Made by a program: the position numbers and the translations under genes. Of a DNA stretch of 64,000 bases, positions 42,022-50,941 are shown one piece after another. The DNA lies in contig JAFKGI010000004.1 in NCBI GenBank assembly GCA_017307785.1, positions 186,001 to 250,000 on the forward strand, written 5' to 3'. Numbering within the stretch: position 1 is the first letter of the stretch; each line of letters opens with the position of its first letter. The notes beneath the pieces are model-generated. The model was not told where the DNA came from. It was given only the letters and a program-made list of their open reading frames with translations, and ran no database searches. This DNA is from Vulcanimicrobiota bacterium. Lineage in GTDB: Bacteria; Vulcanimicrobiota; Xenobia; Xenobiales; JADMJV01.

Positions 42022-43929
42022 ATGCTTTCCGGCAACCGGCATCGGATCCTCGTCCGAGCAGTGAACTGTCCCCCCGGGGACGAAGAGTGCCAGGTGGTCG
42101 AAAAACATCCGGACCGAGAATTGGGCGAAGGCGGGGGCGTTCCCACGCTGGTCATTTATCCGCTTTTGGCCGCTGGCGCCGGATTGGCCAGCGATCTCGG
42201 AGCTCAACATTTCCAGGTAGTCTGGGCGGTAGCCGGCACCACCACGCTGCTCGGGTTGGTCCGCTTGTTCCTGGCCCGCCGTCTGCAGAGTTGCCATCTA
42301 TACGAGTTGCCTCGGCTCAAGACCGGCTACATGATCACGGTTTTGCTGTTGGCGGCCTGCTGGTCGTCTTTTTCCTGCTGGAGCGTGGTGCTCTATGGCC
42401 GCAGTTGGAGCGGCCTGCTGGCCATCTGCAACACGGTCGGCATCGTGGCCGGCGCCATGTCCACGCTCACGCCCAGTTTGCCCCTGATGCTGCTCTATCT
42501 GGTGGTCATGATTATGCCCTCCTCCCTGGGCATGGCCCTGCAGGGCGGCAACCCCGAGCATCTGGCCGGCCTGATGGTGGCTTTTTTCGGCGTCTTCATG
42601 GCCATCACCGGCTATCGCCACCACGTGCGTTACCGCAACCTGCAAGAGGCTTTGCTGGAGCTCAACCAGAGCCGCTCCCAACAAGATGATCGCCTGGCCC
42701 AGGAAAAACATCAGGGCGCCTTGCTGGTCGAGCAAAATTCGGCCCTCACCCAGGCGCGGCGCGCGGCCGAGCAGGCCAATCAGGCCAAGAGCATCTTCCT
42801 GGCCACCATGAGCCACGAGATTCGCACTCCCATGAACGCCATCGTGGGTCTGACCAATTTGTTGCTCGACACCGAGACCACCGACCAGCAGCACAACTGG
42901 TTGTGCGCTCTGCGCGATTCCTCGGAATCCTTGCTGGTGCTGATCAGCGACATCCTCGACCTCTCCAAAATCGAGGCCGGTCAGATGAAGGCGGATATCT
43001 CCGACTTCGACTTCGATGAACTGATCGGCGAACTGCGCCGCTTGATGGGGCCGGTGGCTCAAGTCAAAGGCCTCAAGCTGGAAATCGACATCGACGAAAA
43101 CATTCCTCAGGCCATTCGTTCCGATCGTCTGCGCCTGCGCCAGATTCTCTTGAATTTGCTGGGCAACGCCATCAAATTTAGCCAGTCCGGCACCGTCACC
43201 ATCAAGGCCGATCGCACCGCCGGCGGGAAAATCGAGCTGAGCGTCTGGGACCAGGGCATCGGCATCTCGCCGGATGCCTTCAGCCGCTTGTTTCAACCGT
43301 TTTCTCAGGGCGACACCCGGGCCACGCGCGTGCACGGCGGCACCGGTCTGGGCCTGGTGATCTCCAGCGAGCTGAGCCATTTGCTGGGTGGCTCCATGTG
43401 GCTGTCTTCGGGCGGACAGAGCGCCGGCGAAGTGCCCGACGGCTGGAAAGCTCCGGAAGGCGTCAAGGGCAGCCAGTTCTGGGTCCGTCTGCCGCTGAAG
43501 GCGGGCAAAGTGGAGCCGGCGGTCGCGCCTTCGGCCGAGACGAGCCAGCCCATCGACAATTCGCCCCTGAAGATTCTGGTGGCCGAGGACAACAAGGTCA
43601 ACCAGATGGTGATTCGCGAGACGCTCTCCAAGCTGGGCCACGAAGTTCACCTGGTGGGTTCCGGCAAAGCGGCCGTGGAAGCCCTGCACAAGCAGAGCTA
43701 CCCGCTTGTGCTCATGGATCTGCAGATGCCGGAGATGGATGGGCTGGAGGCCACCCAGAAAATCCGCAAAGAACTCGGAGAGGGTCCCTGGATCGTGGCT
43801 CTCACCGCCAACGCCTTCACCGAGGACCGGGAACGCTGTCTGCGGGCCGGTATGAATGATTATTTGAGCAAGCCGGTGCGCCGCGAGGAACTCGAGCAGG
43901 CCATCCAGCGCGCCAGATTGAGGAATTGA
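42022..43929 (+). CDS. Membrane hybrid histidine kinase with receiver domain
   Basis: A 635-residue protein. Six or so hydrophobic segments (about 45-200) form a membrane sensor of the kind seen in 7TM/MASE-like kinases. A coiled coil leads to [20 protein letters not shown], then the ATPase motifs [21 protein letters not shown] and [14 protein letters not shown]. The C-terminal receiver has [27 protein letters not shown] and [14 protein letters not shown] 42022 is only 8 bp from the divergent BTAD gene; GTG 42061 or 42094 would leave promoter space and may be the true start. No separate output regulator or HPt protein is adjacent. Confidence 0.88.
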   Translation: MLSGNRHRILVRAVNCPPGDEECQVVEKHPDRELGEGGGVPTLVIYPLLAAGAGLASDLGAQHFQVVWAVAGTTTLLGLVRLFLARRLQSCHLYELPRLKTGYMITVLLLAACWSSFSCWSVVLYGRSWSGLLAICNTVGIVAGAMSTLTPSLPLMLLYLVVMIMPSSLGMALQGGNPEHLAGLMVAFFGVFMAITGYRHHVRYRNLQEALLELNQSRSQQDDRLAQEKHQGALLVEQNSALTQARRAAEQANQAKSIFLATMSHEIRTPMNAIVGLTNLLLDTETTDQQHNWLCALRDSSESLLVLISDILDLSKIEAGQMKADISDFDFDELIGELRRLMGPVAQVKGLKLEIDIDENIPQAIRSDRLRLRQILLNLLGNAIKFSQSGTVTIKADRTAGGKIELSVWDQGIGISPDAFSRLFQPFSQGDTRATRVHGGTGLGLVISSELSHLLGGSMWLSSGGQSAGEVPDGWKAPEGVKGSQFWVRLPLKAGKVEPAVAPSAETSQPIDNSPLKILVAEDNKVNQMVIRETLSKLGHEVHLVGSGKAAVEALHKQSYPLVLMDLQMPEMDGLEATQKIRKELGEGPWIVALTANAFTEDRERCLRAGMNDYLSKPVRREELEQAIQRARLRN

Positions 43930-43930
43930 T

Positions 43931-44353
43931 ATGGCGACCTTAGAGCGGGCCATCGAACTGGCGGTGCAATACCACAAAGGCCAGGTGGACAAGATGGGGC
44001 AGCCTTACATCCTCCATCCGCTGCGCGTCATGGGCCGCTGTCAGGGAGCGCAGGCCCAGATGGTGGCCATCATGCACGATTTGATCGAAGACACTCCCGT
44101 CACCCCCGAAATGCTCCTGTCCGAGGGGTTTTCCCAGGAGGTGGTGGATGGCTTGCTGGGAGTCACCCGCCACCCGAGCGAGAGCTACCGGGAGTTTGTG
44201 CTGCGGGCTCGGGAGAATCCACTGGCGCGTGTGGTCAAACTGGCCGATCTGGAAGACAACCTGGATTTACGCCGCATGACGGTGACGCTGACCCCGAAAG
44301 ATCACGAGCGTCTGGAGCGTTACCGAGAAGCCTGGCAGTTGCTGCAGTCGTAG
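43931..44353 (+). CDS. Small HD-domain hydrolase related to the SpoT (p)ppGpp hydrolase
   Basis: A 140-residue single-domain protein. H15 in VQYHKGQVDKMGQPYILHPL, the HD pair in MVAIMHDLIEDTPVT and LADLEDNLDL are the metal-binding HD motifs of RelA/SpoT hydrolase domains and stand-alone MESH1-like enzymes. The synthetase domain is absent, so it would only degrade alarmones or related 3'-pyrophosphorylated nucleotides. It begins one base after the hybrid kinase stop, so it is cotranscribed with it. Confidence 0.85.
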   Translation: MATLERAIELAVQYHKGQVDKMGQPYILHPLRVMGRCQGAQAQMVAIMHDLIEDTPVTPEMLLSEGFSQEVVDGLLGVTRHPSESYREFVLRARENPLARVVKLADLEDNLDLRRMTVTLTPKDHERLERYREAWQLLQS

Positions 44354-44448
44354 CTGTTCAAGAATTTAAGCGTTTTTCTTAACAAATTGGATCGCGCCCC
44401 CGGCTAGCCTGAAGAAGCAAAATCTCTCGTTTCAAGGAGACCTTCTTC

Positions 44449-44910
44449 ATGCGTATCTGGCTTCACTTGGGTCTGGTTCTGGTGAGTTGTGGTTGGGTCT
44501 GTTTTCAGAAACCGGCCCTCAGTCCGGAGTCCGAGATCGAGCGAAAAGCCCAGGAACTGGTGGACTGCTACTACGGCCGCGGCCATGCCCAGGTCTGCGT
44601 CACCCTCAAGCAAGGCCGAGGCCAGCGCACCATCCGCGACCAGCAATTCGGGGAAAAAGGCTTCGTCACCAAATCCCAGACCCGCCGCGAAACCTTCAAC
44701 GATAAGTATCTCAACGAAACCCAGTCGGAAAAGATCGAGTTGCCGCAACGCCTGACCATCACCCACCAGGACCACTGGCTGGAAAGCACCTCGGTCAGCG
44801 TGGTGGTCGACCGCGACCCCGGCGCCGACATCCAACCCTTGCTCTGGGTGGGCCTGGGCCTGGACGCGAAAAACGGCGACCAGTGCCGCGTAGTCCGCTC
44901 CCCGCGATAG
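44449..44910 (+). CDS. Exported protein with a FliF-type ring domain
   Basis: A 153-residue protein with a signal peptide (MRIWLHLGLVLVSCGWVC), possibly a lipobox at C18. The mature part matches the second periplasmic section of FliF: AQELVDCYYGRGHAQVCVTL against AQRMLDTAYGRGNALAVVNV in the window's FliF, and the end GLGLDAKNGDQCRVVRSP against IGLDESRGDKITASVVP. Between them is an ETxSEK loop region. The rest of FliF, including both membrane helices and the FliG-binding tail, is absent. AAGGAG precedes the ATG. It lies 32 bp before the response regulator and heads that operon. Confidence 0.8.
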   Translation: MRIWLHLGLVLVSCGWVCFQKPALSPESEIERKAQELVDCYYGRGHAQVCVTLKQGRGQRTIRDQQFGEKGFVTKSQTRRETFNDKYLNETQSEKIELPQRLTITHQDHWLESTSVSVVVDRDPGADIQPLLWVGLGLDAKNGDQCRVVRSPR

Positions 44911-44942
44911 GCCCGCCCGGCTTCGGCGTAGAACGCTCGAGA

Positions 44943-45632
44943 ATGGCCCAAGAGAAAATCCTGGTGATCGAGGACGAGCTGGACATCTCGCAGCTGGTGC
45001 GCGCTTCGCTGGAACGCGAAAGCTATCAGGTGCAGGTGGCCGCCAGCGGTCAGGCGGGACTCCAGCAGATGGAGGCCTTCCTGCCCGACCTGCTGGTGCT
45101 CGATCTGGGGCTGCCCGACACGGACGGACTGACCCTGTGCCGCGAGTTGCGCCGCCACAACAGCCTGCCCATCCTCATGGTCAGCGCCCGTGGGGACGAT
45201 ATCGACCGCATCATCGGCCTCGAGGTCGGCGCCGACGACTACCTGGCCAAGCCATTCAATCCCAAGGAACTGGTGGCCCGCGTGCGCGCCCTGTTGCGCC
45301 GCTCGGCCCTCAACGGCGCTGCTCAAAGCGGCGGAGACACCCTGCAGACCGGCAGCCTGCGGGTGCAGGTGCAGTCCCGGCGGGCCTTTCTGGGGGGCGA
45401 AGAAGTGCACCTGACGCCCATCGAGTTTTCCTTGCTGCGCAATTTCGTGCAGCATCCCGGCCAGGTGCTTTCCCGTCAGGATTTGCTGAATCGCGTCTGG
45501 GGACCGGACTTTTTTGGCGACGAGCGCACCGTCGACGCCCACATTCGCAACCTGCGCGGTAAGTTGCGCCAGCAGGACGAGCACTTTGATCGCATCCAGG
45601 CCGTCTGGGGTGTGGGCTATCGCTTCGATTAG
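44943..45632 (+). CDS. OmpR-family response regulator
   Basis: A 229-residue regulator: receiver acidic pocket ILVIEDELDISQ, phospho-acceptor D54 in LLVLDLGLPDTDG, conserved S/K switch in ILMVSARGD and YLAKPFNPKELVARV. The winged helix has LTPIEFSLLRNFVQHPGQVL and TVDAHIRNLRGKLR with end GVGYRFD. Its stop overlaps the first histidine kinase start region by 23 bp. It is the natural target of the two following kinases. Confidence 0.92.
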   Translation: MAQEKILVIEDELDISQLVRASLERESYQVQVAASGQAGLQQMEAFLPDLLVLDLGLPDTDGLTLCRELRRHNSLPILMVSARGDDIDRIIGLEVGADDYLAKPFNPKELVARVRALLRRSALNGAAQSGGDTLQTGSLRVQVQSRRAFLGGEEVHLTPIEFSLLRNFVQHPGQVLSRQDLLNRVWGPDFFGDERTVDAHIRNLRGKLRQQDEHFDRIQAVWGVGYRFD

Positions 45633-46797
45633 CCGGCTTCAGACCTTCCGCCGTCAGCTGTTCGGCCAGTTGGTGCGCATTTTCGGTCTGGTGTTGATTC
45701 TGGGCGTGCCCGCCTTCTTATTGACCGCTCCACCCCCGGTGGAGTTCGTCGATCTGATGCTGCACCGCGACGCCTACCGCGCCGCTCTGGGCTGGCCCCA
45801 GCTGTTGCCCTCGCCAGCTCGGATTTCCGTGGTGGAAACGGACCCGGCCGTGCCGCCGGGAGTCACTCGTCAGATTCGGCGCTTCCCGCGCGTCTATGCC
45901 CTGCGCTGGCCCGACGGCAAAGGCCGGCAGGTGCTGGTGCAGGCACGCATGCCCCGCGGTTACTATCAGATGTCCGGTTCCTCCATGGCGCGTCTGCGCA
46001 TCTTGCTAAGCTTTCTGCTGTTCTATCTGCTGCTGCTGATTTTCAGCACCCGCCTGGTGGGCCGGCTGAGCGGGCGTCTGCTGCAATTGCGTCAGGTAGC
46101 CCGGCGCCTGGCTCAAGGCGACCTGAGCGCGCAGCTGAGCCGACAAAAGGAAGATTCGGCCGAATTTGATCATCTGCGCTTGAGCCTGCTGACCATGGCC
46201 GAGACCCTGAGCCAGCGTCAGCAAGCCGAAAAAGAACAACGTCATCAGCTCGAGCAGGCCGGCGCCGAACGCAATCGGCGTCTGGCTGAGGTTTCCCACG
46301 ATCTGCGCACACCTCTCACCAGCATCCTCGGCTATGCCCAGCTGTATCGTGAGGAAGGCCACGCCGCTCTGGAAACGGTGGAGCGGGAGGGGCAGGCCCT
46401 GCTGGAACGGGTCGGCCAGTGGTTGGAATCCTGTCGTCTGGAATCCGCCGTGCTGGACATCCGTCTGGTCTCGCTGGATCTTCATGACCTGCTGGAGGAG
46501 GGCTGTCATCTGGCCGGTCAGGCGGCCGAGGTCGAGCTGCCACCGAAAAGCCCGGTTGTCCAGGCCGACCCTTATCTTTTGCCGCGCGTCCTGTCGCACT
46601 TGCTGCGCCACCTGAACTGCGCCAAGGTGCAGCTGCGGCTGGAGTGGCCGCGGCTGCAGGTGGTGGGTCAGCTGCCCCGGCCCGAGCGCGATCCTTCTTT
46701 GCTCAGTCTGGAAGGCTGCCGCCAGCTCTTGGAAGCGCACGGCATTGAGTGGCAAGGGCAAGAGCATGGCTTCGTGCTGGATTGGAAGCAGGGGTGA
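45610..46797 (+). CDS. Histidine kinase with intact H-box but degenerate ATPase domain
   Basis: A 395-residue membrane protein with two helices (LVRIFGLVLILGVPAFLL and ILLSFLLFYLLLLIF) around a periplasmic domain, then a HAMP and DHp helix with RRLAEVSHDLRTPLTSILGY (H230). The following catalytic region does not contain the usual motifs: the N-box is VLSHLLRHLNCAKV without the metal-binding Asn, DxGxG is absent and the G2 region reads LLSLEGCRQLLEAHG. It cannot be expected to bind ATP. GTG 45610 is used; the next kinase overlaps as GTGA. It probably serves as a phospho-acceptor subunit for the other kinase. Confidence 0.85.
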   Translation: MWAIASISRLQTFRRQLFGQLVRIFGLVLILGVPAFLLTAPPPVEFVDLMLHRDAYRAALGWPQLLPSPARISVVETDPAVPPGVTRQIRRFPRVYALRWPDGKGRQVLVQARMPRGYYQMSGSSMARLRILLSFLLFYLLLLIFSTRLVGRLSGRLLQLRQVARRLAQGDLSAQLSRQKEDSAEFDHLRLSLLTMAETLSQRQQAEKEQRHQLEQAGAERNRRLAEVSHDLRTPLTSILGYAQLYREEGHAALETVEREGQALLERVGQWLESCRLESAVLDIRLVSLDLHDLLEEGCHLAGQAAEVELPPKSPVVQADPYLLPRVLSHLLRHLNCAKVQLRLEWPRLQVVGQLPRPERDPSLLSLEGCRQLLEAHGIEWQGQEHGFVLDWKQG

Positions 46798-47867
46798 AAG
46801 AGTTGATGCTGCGCATCTTCCGCTGGAGCCTGGGCCTCTCTGCTCTGCTGGGCCTGGCCTTTGTGCTGCTCTGCCGCTGGGACCCGCTGCCCGCTCAACA
46901 ACTGCTGCAGCTGCGCATGCAGACCTATGAAGCGGCTCAAGCCTTGGGTCTGCACCCGGAGCTGCCCCAGTTGGAATTCGGCCGGGCCAATCTGCCGCCA
47001 TACCTGGGGCGAGGTCGCGGCGAGTTGCTCTTCTGGTTCACGCTGGTGGTCGGCCTGGGAGCGCTGGCTTCCTGGCGGGTGGCCCGGCCTTTGGAGCAGG
47101 CGCTGCAAAATCTGGCTGAGGACTGCCGGCGCCTGGAACGAGGTGAGCCGCACCAGGGGAACGGCCCCGGCGGGACGCTGGGCGACATTCAAGAGGATTT
47201 TGCGGCCATGCGGACCGCGCTGGAGAAGCAGCAGCTGGAGTTGAATGAGGCTACCCGGGCGGCCGAGCAAGCACTCTCCCTGCGCGAGCGGTTGCTGTCG
47301 CATTCCCACGCGGAGTTTCGCCAACCGCTGCAGCGCATGCTGCAGAGTCTGGAGAATGAGCCGGACCACCCGCACCTGGCCACCATCCGGCGCAACCTGC
47401 AAACGCTGCTGCAGTTGGTCGAGGATCTGGGCGAAGCTCAGCCGCAGTTGCAAGAGCAAACGGTCGAGGTGGAGGGGTTCCTGCGGCGCACTCTGGAGGC
47501 TTTTCCGCAACGGGTGCGTCTGTTGCCGGGGCCTGCGCAACAGTGGCGGATGGATCCGCTGCGCAGCGGACAGGCTCTGCTCAACCTGGTGGACAACGCA
47601 CTCAAGTATTCCGAGCAAGAGGTGTCGGTGAGCTGGGGCGAGGACTGGATCGAGGTCCGCGATCAAGGTCAGGGCATGGACCCCGAGCAAATTCCCGAGT
47701 TACTGCGAGAGTTTCGCCAACAAGACCCGGCCCGGGAAGGGGTCGGGCTGGGCCTGGCCACGGCCCGCCGCTGGATGGAGTTGCAGGGCGGCCGGCTGGA
47801 GCTGGAGTCCGAGCCCGGGCTTGGCACCCGGGCCCGGCTGGTGTTTACCAGGAGTCGTAGGAAATGA
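46794..47867 (+). CDS. Histidine kinase with intact ATPase domain but altered H-box
   Basis: A 357-residue membrane kinase. Two hydrophobic helices (LSALLGLAFVLLC, LLFWFTLVVGLGALASW) flank a short periplasmic part. The DHp helix reads RERLLSHSHAEFRQPLQRML: aligned with SHELRTPL, the acceptor histidine position is A173, with H172 shifted by one. The catalytic domain is complete: N-box LLNLVDNALKYS, G1 VRDQGQGM, G2 GVGLGLATARRWME. GTG 46794 overlaps the previous stop (GTGA). It could supply ATP-dependent phosphorylation of the first kinase's H230. Its end overlaps a convergent nitroreductase by 23 bp. Confidence 0.85.
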   Translation: MKELMLRIFRWSLGLSALLGLAFVLLCRWDPLPAQQLLQLRMQTYEAAQALGLHPELPQLEFGRANLPPYLGRGRGELLFWFTLVVGLGALASWRVARPLEQALQNLAEDCRRLERGEPHQGNGPGGTLGDIQEDFAAMRTALEKQQLELNEATRAAEQALSLRERLLSHSHAEFRQPLQRMLQSLENEPDHPHLATIRRNLQTLLQLVEDLGEAQPQLQEQTVEVEGFLRRTLEAFPQRVRLLPGPAQQWRMDPLRSGQALLNLVDNALKYSEQEVSVSWGEDWIEVRDQGQGMDPEQIPELLREFRQQDPAREGVGLGLATARRWMELQGGRLELESEPGLGTRARLVFTRSRRK

Positions 47868-48486
47868 CTTGCTGCACCGGCAGGCGCTTGGCCGGCTGGA
47901 AGTCCTCTCCCTGGAAGTAGGCGACCGGCAGCAGGGCGGTCTGGGTGACGTTGTCGGGAATGCCGAGAATTTCCGCGGCTTCCTTTTCGTGCATCAGGTG
48001 CAGAGTGGTCCAGGCGGTGCCCAGGCCGCGCGAGCGCAGAGCCAGCATAAAGGACCAGGCGGCCGGTAGGATCGAGCCGTAGAAGCTGGCCTGGGCGAGC
48101 ACGCCCTGATCCTCCACACGACCTTCGTAACAGGGAATCACCAGGAAGGGAGCCTTCCACATGTTCTCGGCCAGATAGACGGCCGAAGTGACGATTTTAT
48201 CGCGCTGCTGCACGCGCGGGTCGGCCGCATCGCTGGGCTGATGCGGGTTGGGAGCATTGGCGTAAACTTTGAACGCCTTGCGGTAGAGGTCGGCGATTTT
48301 CTTCCGTTTGTCGGCATCGCCGACAATCACGAAGCGCCAGCCTTGCAGGTTGCTGCCGGTGGGAGCCTGGAGCGCCAGGTCCAGGCATTTTTCCACCACT
48401 TCGCGTTCGACCGGACGGTCGAAGTCCAGACGCTTGCGCACGCTACGGGTGGTGGTAAGAAGATGATCAACGCTTTGTATATCCAT
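47845..48486 (-). CDS. Nitroreductase-family flavoprotein
   Basis: A 213-residue FMN-dependent reductase. Motifs include TTTRSVRKRLDFDRPVEREV near the start, ALQAPTGSNLQGWRFVIVGD (FMN binding) and SFMLALRSRGLGTAWTTLHL, followed by ILGIPDNVTQTALLPVAYFQ. Such enzymes reduce nitroaromatics, quinones or flavin-related substrates with NAD(P)H; the physiological substrate cannot be told. It is monocistronic, divergent from the exported protein at 48578. Confidence 0.9.
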   Translation of the reverse strand: MDIQSVDHLLTTTRSVRKRLDFDRPVEREVVEKCLDLALQAPTGSNLQGWRFVIVGDADKRKKIADLYRKAFKVYANAPNPHQPSDAADPRVQQRDKIVTSAVYLAENMWKAPFLVIPCYEGRVEDQGVLAQASFYGSILPAAWSFMLALRSRGLGTAWTTLHLMHEKEAAEILGIPDNVTQTALLPVAYFQGEDFQPAKRLPVQQVISYDSW

Positions 48487-48577
48487 GTGCTGGCCTTCTT
48501 CTGCAAATCTTCACAATCCTCGCAGCCCTTTTGACCGCCTTTGCCTAGGCTGGGGATCGAAAGCGAGGCACGAAACG

Positions 48578-49420
48578 ATGCGCAAATGGATGATCGGAAC
48601 CGCTCTGGTGGTGGGATGTATGGGACTGTCCCAGGCTTTCCCGGGCCCGGAGACCCGCAGCCCTCAGACTCTGGTGAAGCTGGCCGACAAGAATCCCGGC
48701 CTGATTCCCGGCCTGGCCCGACACCTGCTGGAGGACGTGGGCGATGAGGGGCTGCAGGCCTTGCTGGACTTGCACACCGACCTGCGCGCCCATTACCCGA
48801 ACTTTGACCGGGACCTGGCCGGGCTACTTCAGGAGGGCCGCCAGCGGCGCCAGGAGTTTCGTGGCCGCTACCCGCGCTTGCGCAGCTGGTTTCTGGGGCG
48901 CCTCGAATCCCGGACCGAGCAGCCGCCCAGCCCGCGAGCCTACCTGTCTCAACATCATCCCAAGCTGCTGCTGGGTCTGGCCCTCAGCGCCAGCCGTCTG
49001 ATCGATGAGAAGTATCCGGAACTGCCGGCCCGTTGGCGCGAGCAGCGCGGCAAAGAGGGCTTCGCGTCCTTTATGCTGGAGAATGCGCCGGACGGTTTTG
49101 CCCAGTTCGTGCAAAGTCTGAGTCCCGAGCAGCGCCAGGAAGTGCGTGCCGCTCTGCTCGGCTATCTCAAAGAGCGAGAGGCCTGGGCCCAGCGCCAGCC
49201 GGCCGATCGCTTCGCCCGGGGCTACCAGGATCTGCAGACTCAATTTCCCGGCATCACCGAGAGCTGGGCGGAAGTCCGGGACCAGTCCTACCAGGCTCGC
49301 CAACAGCGTTTCCCGGGACTGCGTGAAGTGGTTCTCAGCAGCCTCAATACCCGCCATCCCGGCTTGATCGAAAAAGCCCGCCAGAGTGCCGAAAAACACT
49401 ACCCCGGGCTGGTCAACTAA
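48578..49420 (+). CDS. Exported helical protein with YPxL/FPGL repeats
   Basis: A 280-residue protein with a signal peptide (MRKWMIGTALVVGCMGLSQA). The mature part is helical and Arg/Gln/Leu-rich with recurring HYPNF, RYPRLRSWFL, HHPKLLLGLA, KYPELPARW, QFPGITESW, RFPGLREVV and HYPGLVN motifs, spaced roughly 25-40 residues, suggesting a repeated helical hairpin. No family recognised. It converges on motB with a 4-bp overlap. Confidence 0.7.
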   Translation: MRKWMIGTALVVGCMGLSQAFPGPETRSPQTLVKLADKNPGLIPGLARHLLEDVGDEGLQALLDLHTDLRAHYPNFDRDLAGLLQEGRQRRQEFRGRYPRLRSWFLGRLESRTEQPPSPRAYLSQHHPKLLLGLALSASRLIDEKYPELPARWREQRGKEGFASFMLENAPDGFAQFVQSLSPEQRQEVRAALLGYLKEREAWAQRQPADRFARGYQDLQTQFPGITESWAEVRDQSYQARQQRFPGLREVVLSSLNTRHPGLIEKARQSAEKHYPGLVN

Positions 49421-50049
49421 TACTGAAAGAGAATCTCGACGCGCCGGTTGCGGGCGCGGCCGTCCTGGGTGTCGTTGCTGGCCACCGGACGGCGCTCTCC
49501 GTAGGCCATCAGGCCCAGCCGGTCGGGATCGGCACCGCCGTCGAGCAGACAGCGCGCCACCGAGCCGGCCCGGCCCAGCGACAGATAATAGTTGTCGGCA
49601 TACTGGGCGTCGTGGATGGGGGTGTTGTCGGCGTGGCCTTCCACCCGCATCTTGACGCGGGTGTGCTCCATCAGGGGCAGGAAACGTGCCAGCAGTTGCT
49701 GGCCGGCCGGCGTCAACTGACTGCTGCCGGGCTTGAAAAGCAGCGGCGAGTCGCAGAGCACCACCACCACTCCGCGCTCTTGCTTCTCTACCTGCACAGT
49801 CTTACTGTCGATGTCTTGCAGAGCCAGGCCCAGTTGTTTCTCCAGCAATTCCCGCTCGGTGTCCTTTTCGGCCGGAGGAGCCACCACCGCGGCGACCGGC
49901 GGGGGGCCGGGCGTAGCGGTGGGTGCCGATTTGCCGGGTGAGACCGCGAAATATTGATAAGCGAAAAGCGCGAAGAGCAGGGTCACCACGTCGGCGTAAG
50001 GCAGCAACCAGCGCTGGCTGTTACTGCTGCCATTACCCGAGGCGTGCAA
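49417..50049 (-). CDS. motB: Flagellar stator protein MotB
   Basis: MotB anchors the stator to peptidoglycan and contributes the proton-binding aspartate. The N-terminal part reads WLLPYADVVTLLFALFAYQY, with the key Asp in YADVVTLLF. A periplasmic plug/linker (PAEKDTERELLEKQLG) leads to the OmpA-like domain with LMEHTRVKMRVEGHADNTPI, YYLSLGRAGSVARCLL and ENDT-like ASNDTQDGRARNRRVE. At 210 residues it is short but complete. TTG 50049 is the likely start, overlapping motA by 17 bp. Confidence 0.9.
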   Translation of the reverse strand: MHASGNGSSNSQRWLLPYADVVTLLFALFAYQYFAVSPGKSAPTATPGPPPVAAVVAPPAEKDTERELLEKQLGLALQDIDSKTVQVEKQERGVVVVLCDSPLLFKPGSSQLTPAGQQLLARFLPLMEHTRVKMRVEGHADNTPIHDAQYADNYYLSLGRAGSVARCLLDGGADPDRLGLMAYGERRPVASNDTQDGRARNRRVEILFQY

Positions 50050-50884
50050 GTCTCTTCTTGAGGCTCTGGTCAGAGGCGTCCGACTGAGCGGTTCGAATTT
50101 TGACGACACGGGAATCACGGGCTTTCTTGTCCTCCTGGGTCTGGAGCGCGGGCATCATGGAGAGGCCCATCGCTTCTTTGAGGCGCTCGGCCAGCAGCAA
50201 CGGAGCCGTGCCGCTTTGCACCAATCGCACTCCCAACAAGAGATTGCCCACATAGTGCTCATACTCTTTTGCCGTTTCGCGAGCGCGATTGGCCCAGGGT
50301 AGAAAGACCACGTTGGAAAGAAACATTCCGTAGAAAGTGGCCACGAAGGCCGAGGCGATGCCGCCCGCCATAGCGTCGGCTTCTTTGGCGCCGGCCAGCA
50401 TGGTGACCAGACCGATGACCGTGCCGAGCAGTCCGAAGGTGGGGCAATAGCCGCCCACCGATTCCAGGAAGCGTTCCACCATGCCGATTTCGCGGATTTC
50501 GCGGGCGGCGCAGGCTTCGGCCAGGCAGTGGGCTTCGTCGAAAGAGGAGCCGTCGGCCAGCGCCTGGAGAGCGCGCGAGAGCACTTGTTCCGGCTCTTTC
50601 TTGGCTTCCGCTTCTAGCTGCAGCAGACCCTGGTGTCGCACCACATAGGCATAACGCGTAAGGCGCACCAGCGCTTGAGACTTGCGAGTCTCGATGCGAC
50701 TGGCGCGCCTATAGCCGCGCAGGGCGTTCCATAGTTGCGAAGGATAGTAACTCGAGATGGTGGCGCTGAAAGCGCCTCCCAGAACCAGTGCTAAGACCGG
50801 CAGTCGGACGAACGAGGCGAGGTGTCCTCCGTCCCAGGTGATGGCGCCGACCACACAGGCGATTGCTAAAATCAGACCCAACAT
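50033..50884 (-). CDS. motA: Flagellar stator protein MotA
   Basis: A 283-residue four-helix membrane protein that with MotB forms the ion-driven stator. MLGLILAIACVVGAITWDGG starts the first helix. The cytoplasmic loop has the motor-contact charged region, and the last two helices contain YCPTFGLLGTVIGLVTMLAG and ASAFVATFYGMFLSNVVFLP, each with the conserved proline. An AAGGAGTAACTCG ribosome site precedes the ATG. It follows flgE by 57 bp, which hold a large hairpin. Confidence 0.92.
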   Translation of the reverse strand: MLGLILAIACVVGAITWDGGHLASFVRLPVLALVLGGAFSATISSYYPSQLWNALRGYRRASRIETRKSQALVRLTRYAYVVRHQGLLQLEAEAKKEPEQVLSRALQALADGSSFDEAHCLAEACAAREIREIGMVERFLESVGGYCPTFGLLGTVIGLVTMLAGAKEADAMAGGIASAFVATFYGMFLSNVVFLPWANRARETAKEYEHYVGNLLLGVRLVQSGTAPLLLAERLKEAMGLSMMPALQTQEDKKARDSRVVKIRTAQSDASDQSLKKRLARLG

Positions 50885-50901
50885 CGAGTTACTCCTTCTT
50901 C

Positions 50902-50934
50902 GGGGGTTCCGGTGAGCTAGTCCCCGGAACCCCC
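50902..50934 (-). promoter_or_regulatory. Intercistronic hairpin between flgE and motA
   Basis: GGGGGTTCCGG and CCGGAACCCCC form a perfect 11-bp stem around an 11-base loop. On the minus strand it lies between the flgE stop and the motA ribosome site. There is no T run, so it may act as an mRNA stabiliser or attenuator that lets the abundant hook protein be made in excess over MotA. Confidence 0.5.
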
Positions 50935-50941
50935 TACGCTT

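Noticed and set aside
47845..48486. Nitroreductase beginning MDIQSV as a member of the leader family
   Set aside because: The nitroreductase fold begins at once (TTTRSVRKRL), and there is no second motif near residue 30.
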